The notes under the pieces are model-generated. The model was not told the origin of the DNA and ran no database searches. It worked only from the letters and a program-made list of their open reading frames with translations. Below, one piece after another: positions 60,101-64,000 of a DNA stretch of 64,000 bases. The position numbers were made by a program, and so were the translations under genes. The stretch is from positions 1,968,857-2,032,856 of the forward strand of contig BDSI01000005.1 of NCBI GenBank assembly GCA_003117195.1, given 5' to 3'. Within the stretch, counting starts at the first letter, position 1. Each line of letters begins with the position of its first letter. This DNA is from Eudorina sp. 2006-703-Eu-15. Taxonomy: Eukaryota; Chlorophyta; Chlorophyceae; Chlamydomonadales; Volvocaceae.

Positions 60101-63100
60101 CCCGACCCTGGCCCTGACCCTCCCTGTAGTGATGCCGGGCAGGAGCTGAAGCTACTGGCCAGGTAGTCCAGGGGGGTGAGACCCGCCTGAAGGGGCAGGG
60201 AGGGGGAGGGCAAGGGTGGAGGGCAGGGGAGGGCAGGGGAGGGCAGGGTGGGAAGGAGGGAAGGGCAGGGGAAGGGAGATAGGAGGGGGCGAGGAAGGGA
60301 GAGGAGTGAGGGGGCGAAGACAGCACCGCGGGTGAAGGAACCCGCACAGGCCATCCGATGCGCCTACAGACACACATATACACATTATACACACACGGGT
60401 TTCATTTCTAAACATACACGTACTTGCCGCAGCTCAGTTTCCTTGCGCACCAACGCCCTCCCCCCCCCTTCTTCGCTCCCCATCCGTCCCACCCGCCCTC
60501 CGTTAGGGCTGGTTTAGCAGCCCTTGGCCAACGTCGGGCCCGGTCATATATGTAACGATACACACACGCACACACACGCGGCTTTAGTTCCCGCTGAACC
60601 CCCGTGCCGCACCTTGTTAACCGCCAGCTTATCGGCCCCCGCCCTCGCCAGCAGGCGGGCCACCCCCATCTCCTCCCCCTTGACCGCCTTGTGGTACGGC
60701 GTCTCACCCTCCTGTACGGCAAGCAATAACCCGCTAACACCCGAACAAAGGTGAAGCTGTGGCGCACCGCGGCTGTCACCGCACGGGTGTCCGCCACCCG
60801 GGGGGCTGTCCGGTAGCCCCCAACTGACGCCGTACTAATCCGTTGCAACTGCCGCGCGCAACGGACGAGTTGGTTGGCATACTGGTGGCGGTGGTGATAG
60901 AGTGCTTGCGGTGGTGATAGAGTGCTTGCGGTGGTGATGGTGGCGATGGGGAATCAGACTGGAGGAGGATTTGAGCTTTGAGGGGTTGAAAGGGAAAACA
61001 GCCCAGAGGGGGTGGGGGCGTGGGGCATAGCGGTAAAGGCAAGAAGGCCAAAGCCAGCCTGGGCACGCCCCTCCGCCCCCGCCGCCCTCAGCCCCTCACC
61101 GTGTCCACCGCGTGCGGGTCCGCCCCCGCCGCCAACAGCACCTCCGCCACCTCGCACCGGCCCCAGGAGCTGGCGGTGTGCAGCGGCGTCAGCCCGCCCT
61201 GGGGGTGACCCCACACGTGGCGTGGAAGGAGGGTGGGGTGGGATGGATTGGGTTGGGTTGGGGCGCGATTTCACGCCCATGTATGTAAGAACGGTGCATA
61301 GCAGTACCACAGAACTTCCGCGAGGACGATGTGCGGGAGGGGGGGAATGGAAAAAAGGAAAGAACCCGAAAACGACGAGGGGTAGGTAAGTATAGGAAAT
61401 CGGCAGGTGGGAGGCTGCGCCGTACGGTGGAGGATCCATTTGAGGGGTCCGGAGGTCGGGGGTTGGGCTCCTAAAGGCGGGGGAGCCGGGGCCACGGGAG
61501 GCCGGGGCCGCGGGAGGCCGCCGAATGGTTAGCAGTTGCCTGGCCGGGTCCCAGCCCCGCTCTCCTTTGCCTCCCGCCCCCGCCCCCCTGACCCACCTGC
61601 GCCATGCTGTTGACGTCCGCCCCCGCCTCCAGCAGCGCCCTCACCACCACGGGGTTGCTCTGGCGGCAGGCCAGGTGCAGCGGGGTCTCGCCGTGCTGCC
61701 ACCGGGGGGTGGGATGGGGGGGGGGTGGAGGGGGTGGAGGGGGTGGGGGGGCAAGGGGAAGGGGAAGGGGTGGGGGTGGGGGTGGGGGTGGCGCCAGGAA
61801 GGATCAGGCAGAGGGCCCGCATGGGGACCCGCGGGTCGGGTGAGCCAGAAGCAAGATGCAAGGGGCGGCGGCGCCATCGCCGCACACCGCATACCGCGAC
61901 CTCCGCACACACGCACATAAACACACGCACGGGTCGGGGTGGGTCTAACATTAAGCACAAGCATACGGGCAATTTTTTGGCGCCACTCGGCCCCTTGCAT
62001 GTCACGCACTCCTGTTCTGCCTGTCCTCAGAAACACACACACACACACACACGCACACACGCACACACACACACGCTCGATCGATCGCGAGGTCGGCCCC
62101 GCCCCCCTCTCACCCGCGTTCTCGCCGCCACATCCGCCCCCGCCCTCAGCAGCACCTCAGCCAGCACCACATTGCCCCGGTAGCTGGCCCGGTGCAGACC
62201 CGTCCAGCCGCTCTGGGGTGGCGCAGGCGGGCGGGCGTGCAGGAGTGTGTATGTACGACAGGGACACGAACACGGGCACGGTTAGTGCGCCTTCTTCAAG
62301 GGGGAGTATCGTTACACCAAAATCGCATTGTGGGACGAGGCTCGCTCACCTCATCCGCCACATCCGCACTGACCCCCGCCTCCAGCAGCTGCCGCAGACG
62401 GACCAGGTCGAACGCCAGACAGGCCTTGAGCAGCGCGTCCTGGGGGGAAGGGGGGAAGGGGGCGAGGGGGGGAGGGAGGGAGTTGAGCAGTTTTAAGGGG
62501 AGTGGAGTGGGGGGAGGGCGAGGGGGAGGTAGCGGCAGGCAGGCAGGGCAGGACGCAGACGGGACGGGCGAGACCCCCACCGGTACCCCACAGAGCCGCC
62601 ATCCCCAACCAAACCCGAACCCACCCACCTGCTGTGACGCCCCGGGAGGGGCTCCGAAACCCGGGACAGCGCCGCGATCGCGCGCGTGGGCCCACCGACC
62701 CGTGGGACTCGTGGCCTCCCCCTCACCACCTCCCGTCCCGCTGCCTCCGCCGCCTCCGCCGCCGCCGCCACCGCCACCGCTGTGTGCACCTCCAGGGCGG
62801 TCCAATGGCCACCCAGGTTGCGGGAGGGACTCCAGGGCCGCAACAGCCACCGCCGGCGGCGCGCCTCCGCGTCCTCCTCCGCCGTCATCCTCTGCTGCTA
62901 CAGCCGTGGCCACCGCGGGCCGGGGCGTGGCAGCGGCGGGGCTGGCGGCGGCGCCGCCGTCGATACGCGGCATGGAATCATGACCGTCCGTACCACTGCC
63001 GCCGCCGTTGGCCCCTCCGCCGCCGCTGCTGCCGCCGCCGTTTCCCAGCTCGGACTGCCGCCGGGTTCCCTGTCGGTTGGATTCCCAAGTCGCCCCTTGG

Positions 63101-63961
63101 TGTCAATCTGGTGACAATCGGAACCGGTCCGAGTCCCCCTTTGTCACTAAAAACACTGAAATTGCAAAAAGAGCACCAAACCGATAACCGACGATGTTGG
63201 GATGGACCAGGACGGCGAAGCGTCGGCTCTGAGGCCCCCCCCCCTCGTAAGCGGCGCAGTGTAAATATGTCCTCCAAAGTCCGATATCCCCCCCCTCCTC
63301 AACCTCCCCCCGGCTCTCCCCAGCTTTCACCGGGCTGTACTGCGTACTGCACCTCCACCCCCACATGACCGCGCGGATAGGAGATCCGGCTGGGAGCCCG
63401 CCCGTCCAACTGCCAACCGAATACAACCACCGAATAAACCAACCAATCGCCCTAACTTACAGAGGCTTAAATCCCGGCAGGCAAGGGCAAGACGGTCAAG
63501 TATGACCAGTACATGATACTACACAATCACCCGGTACAGACGAGTCGACGCCGCCATCCCTCCCTTCAGAGACCACCCACCAGCGGGGGCGCCAGGCACG
63601 CTGTCGCGGGTTGCGCCACCGAACGGCCAGCGGGCAGGCTTTGCGACATGTGCTTGGCGGCGGCGGTGGCCGCGGCGCCCCCGCCGCCCTTGGGGTTGAC
63701 AGCGGGCGGCAGCAGGTACGGCGTGCACGTCGGTCGGGGCGTCTTCGGGCTGCAGCCCTGTCGCTGCAGCGCCGCGGCCAGCTCCGAAACCGCCTCCAGC
63801 AGCACCGCCCGCGCTCCGGGCCGCCCGGGGCCCAGCCCCGGCCCGCGCCCCGGGCCCTGCACGCGGACGGTGGCGGATGCGGCGGCGGTGCTGCTGGTGG
63901 TGCTGGCGGCGGCTGGACCCACATCTGGTTCACACCGCCCTCGTCGTGCGGCGGCTTCCAT
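54140..63961 (-). CDS. Ankyrin-repeat protein with acidic coiled-coil linker, probably continuous with the iPGM block
   Basis: Fifteen exons: 63961-63581, 63054-62629, 62439-62350, 62212-62114, 61695-61597, 61198-61100, 60711-60613, 60186-59764, 59395-59246, 56771-56643, 56388-56230, 55959-55705, 55434-55150, 54957-54760, 54238-54140; 997 codons, every junction phase 0. Exons 3-8 encode ankyrin repeats such as SGWTGLHRASYRGN, HGETPLHLACRQSN, GGLTPLHTASSWGR and GETPYHKAVKGEEM, each ending LL..AGAD. Then come Gly/Ala-rich, Pro-rich and Glu-rich disordered segments and a coiled coil formed across a splice (AREAARKLE|EELEALQAQQ), which supports that junction. There is no stop in the chain. If exon 15 is read through its donor, the frame closes at TAG 53980-53978, giving a separate gene of about 1,050 residues. 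If spliced on to 53758 it becomes one protein of 1,811 residues. Function unknown; the ankyrins suggest a protein-binding scaffold. The donor after 59246 (CAG|GTCGGT) is weak. Confidence 0.72.
56818..59198. repeat. 18-bp minisatellite, about 130 copies, filling one intron
   Basis: The unit is GACCAGGCGGGCAGGTGA or the same with GTAA in place of GTGA. It occupies nearly all of the intron 56772-59245 of the ankyrin gene. Rare variants have lost two bases (about 57069 and 57373), or read GTGACA (about 57318 and 58649). All three gene-sense frames are open, which explains three overlapping ORFs of 680-970 codons that are not genes. Confidence 0.98.
60505..60582 (+). repeat. Dispersed element family B, copy 3
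   Basis: GGTTTAGCAGCCCTTGGCCA, GGGCCCGGTCATATATGTAACG and (AC)n, collinear with copies 1 and 2. It lies in the intron between ankyrin exons 7 and 8. Confidence 0.8.
61961..62080 (+). repeat. Dispersed element family A, copy 4
   Basis: GCATACGGGCAATTTTTTGG, CGCCACTCGGCCCCTTGCAT, GTCACGCACTCCTGTTCTGC and a long (AC)n tail. It is intronic in the ankyrin gene. Confidence 0.8.
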
Positions 63962-64000
63962 CCTGGCCGCCAGGCTGAGGGGACCGCGAGGGACCCGCTG

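Overview
This window is nuclear DNA from a eukaryote, most probably a colonial volvocine green alga (Volvox/Gonium/Pleodorina group). The reasons are split genes with many GT-AG introns, high GC outside promoters, Ala/Gly/Gln-rich homopolymer runs inside proteins, very dense micro- and minisatellites, and TGTAA (the volvocine polyadenylation motif) behind several genes. No bacterial-type operon, phage or CRISPR array is visible. All gene models below were assembled by hand from splice signals, phase continuity and family motifs. Summed exon lengths are divisible by three in every model, but no transcript evidence was available.

Layout. 1-3014 (-): a small secreted Cys-rich protein. 4215-9008 (+): a dihydroorotate-dehydrogenase-family flavoprotein, divergent from it. 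9009-14902: repeat-rich convergent spacer. 14903-23656 (-): a 1,539-residue TKL-type protein kinase with a huge low-complexity insert. 23657-27916: AT-rich upstream DNA and unassigned sequence. 27917-30502 (-): a BTB/POZ protein with a Cys-rich tail, divergent from 31122-33810 (+), the histone mRNA stem-loop-binding protein SLBP. 35186-36486 (+): an F-box-like ankyrin protein. 36487-41644: repeat-rich spacer. 41645-47407 (-): an FSP1/AIFM2-like NAD(P)H:quinone oxidoreductase with a tRNA-Ala(CGC) in its last intron. 49068-63961 (-): a chain of 23 phase-compatible exons that begins with ankyrin repeats, runs through a long acidic/proline-rich linker and ends in a complete but catalytically altered cofactor-independent phosphoglycerate mutase (iPGM) domain. 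It is either one giant fused gene or two tightly packed genes; both readings are given.

The genes do not form one pathway. SLBP serves histone mRNA. The BTB and F-box-like proteins look like ubiquitin-ligase adaptors (inference). The two oxidoreductases and the iPGM-like protein are metabolic folds.

The most unusual signals are: (i) the ankyrin-iPGM chain and the loss of iPGM active-site residues; (ii) a dispersed palindrome GACCCRYGGGTC in 17 exact copies; (iii) a ~2.4 kb intronic 18-bp minisatellite whose two variants both spell a perfect splice donor on the opposite strand; (iv) several short dispersed repeat families, one of them mostly intronic.
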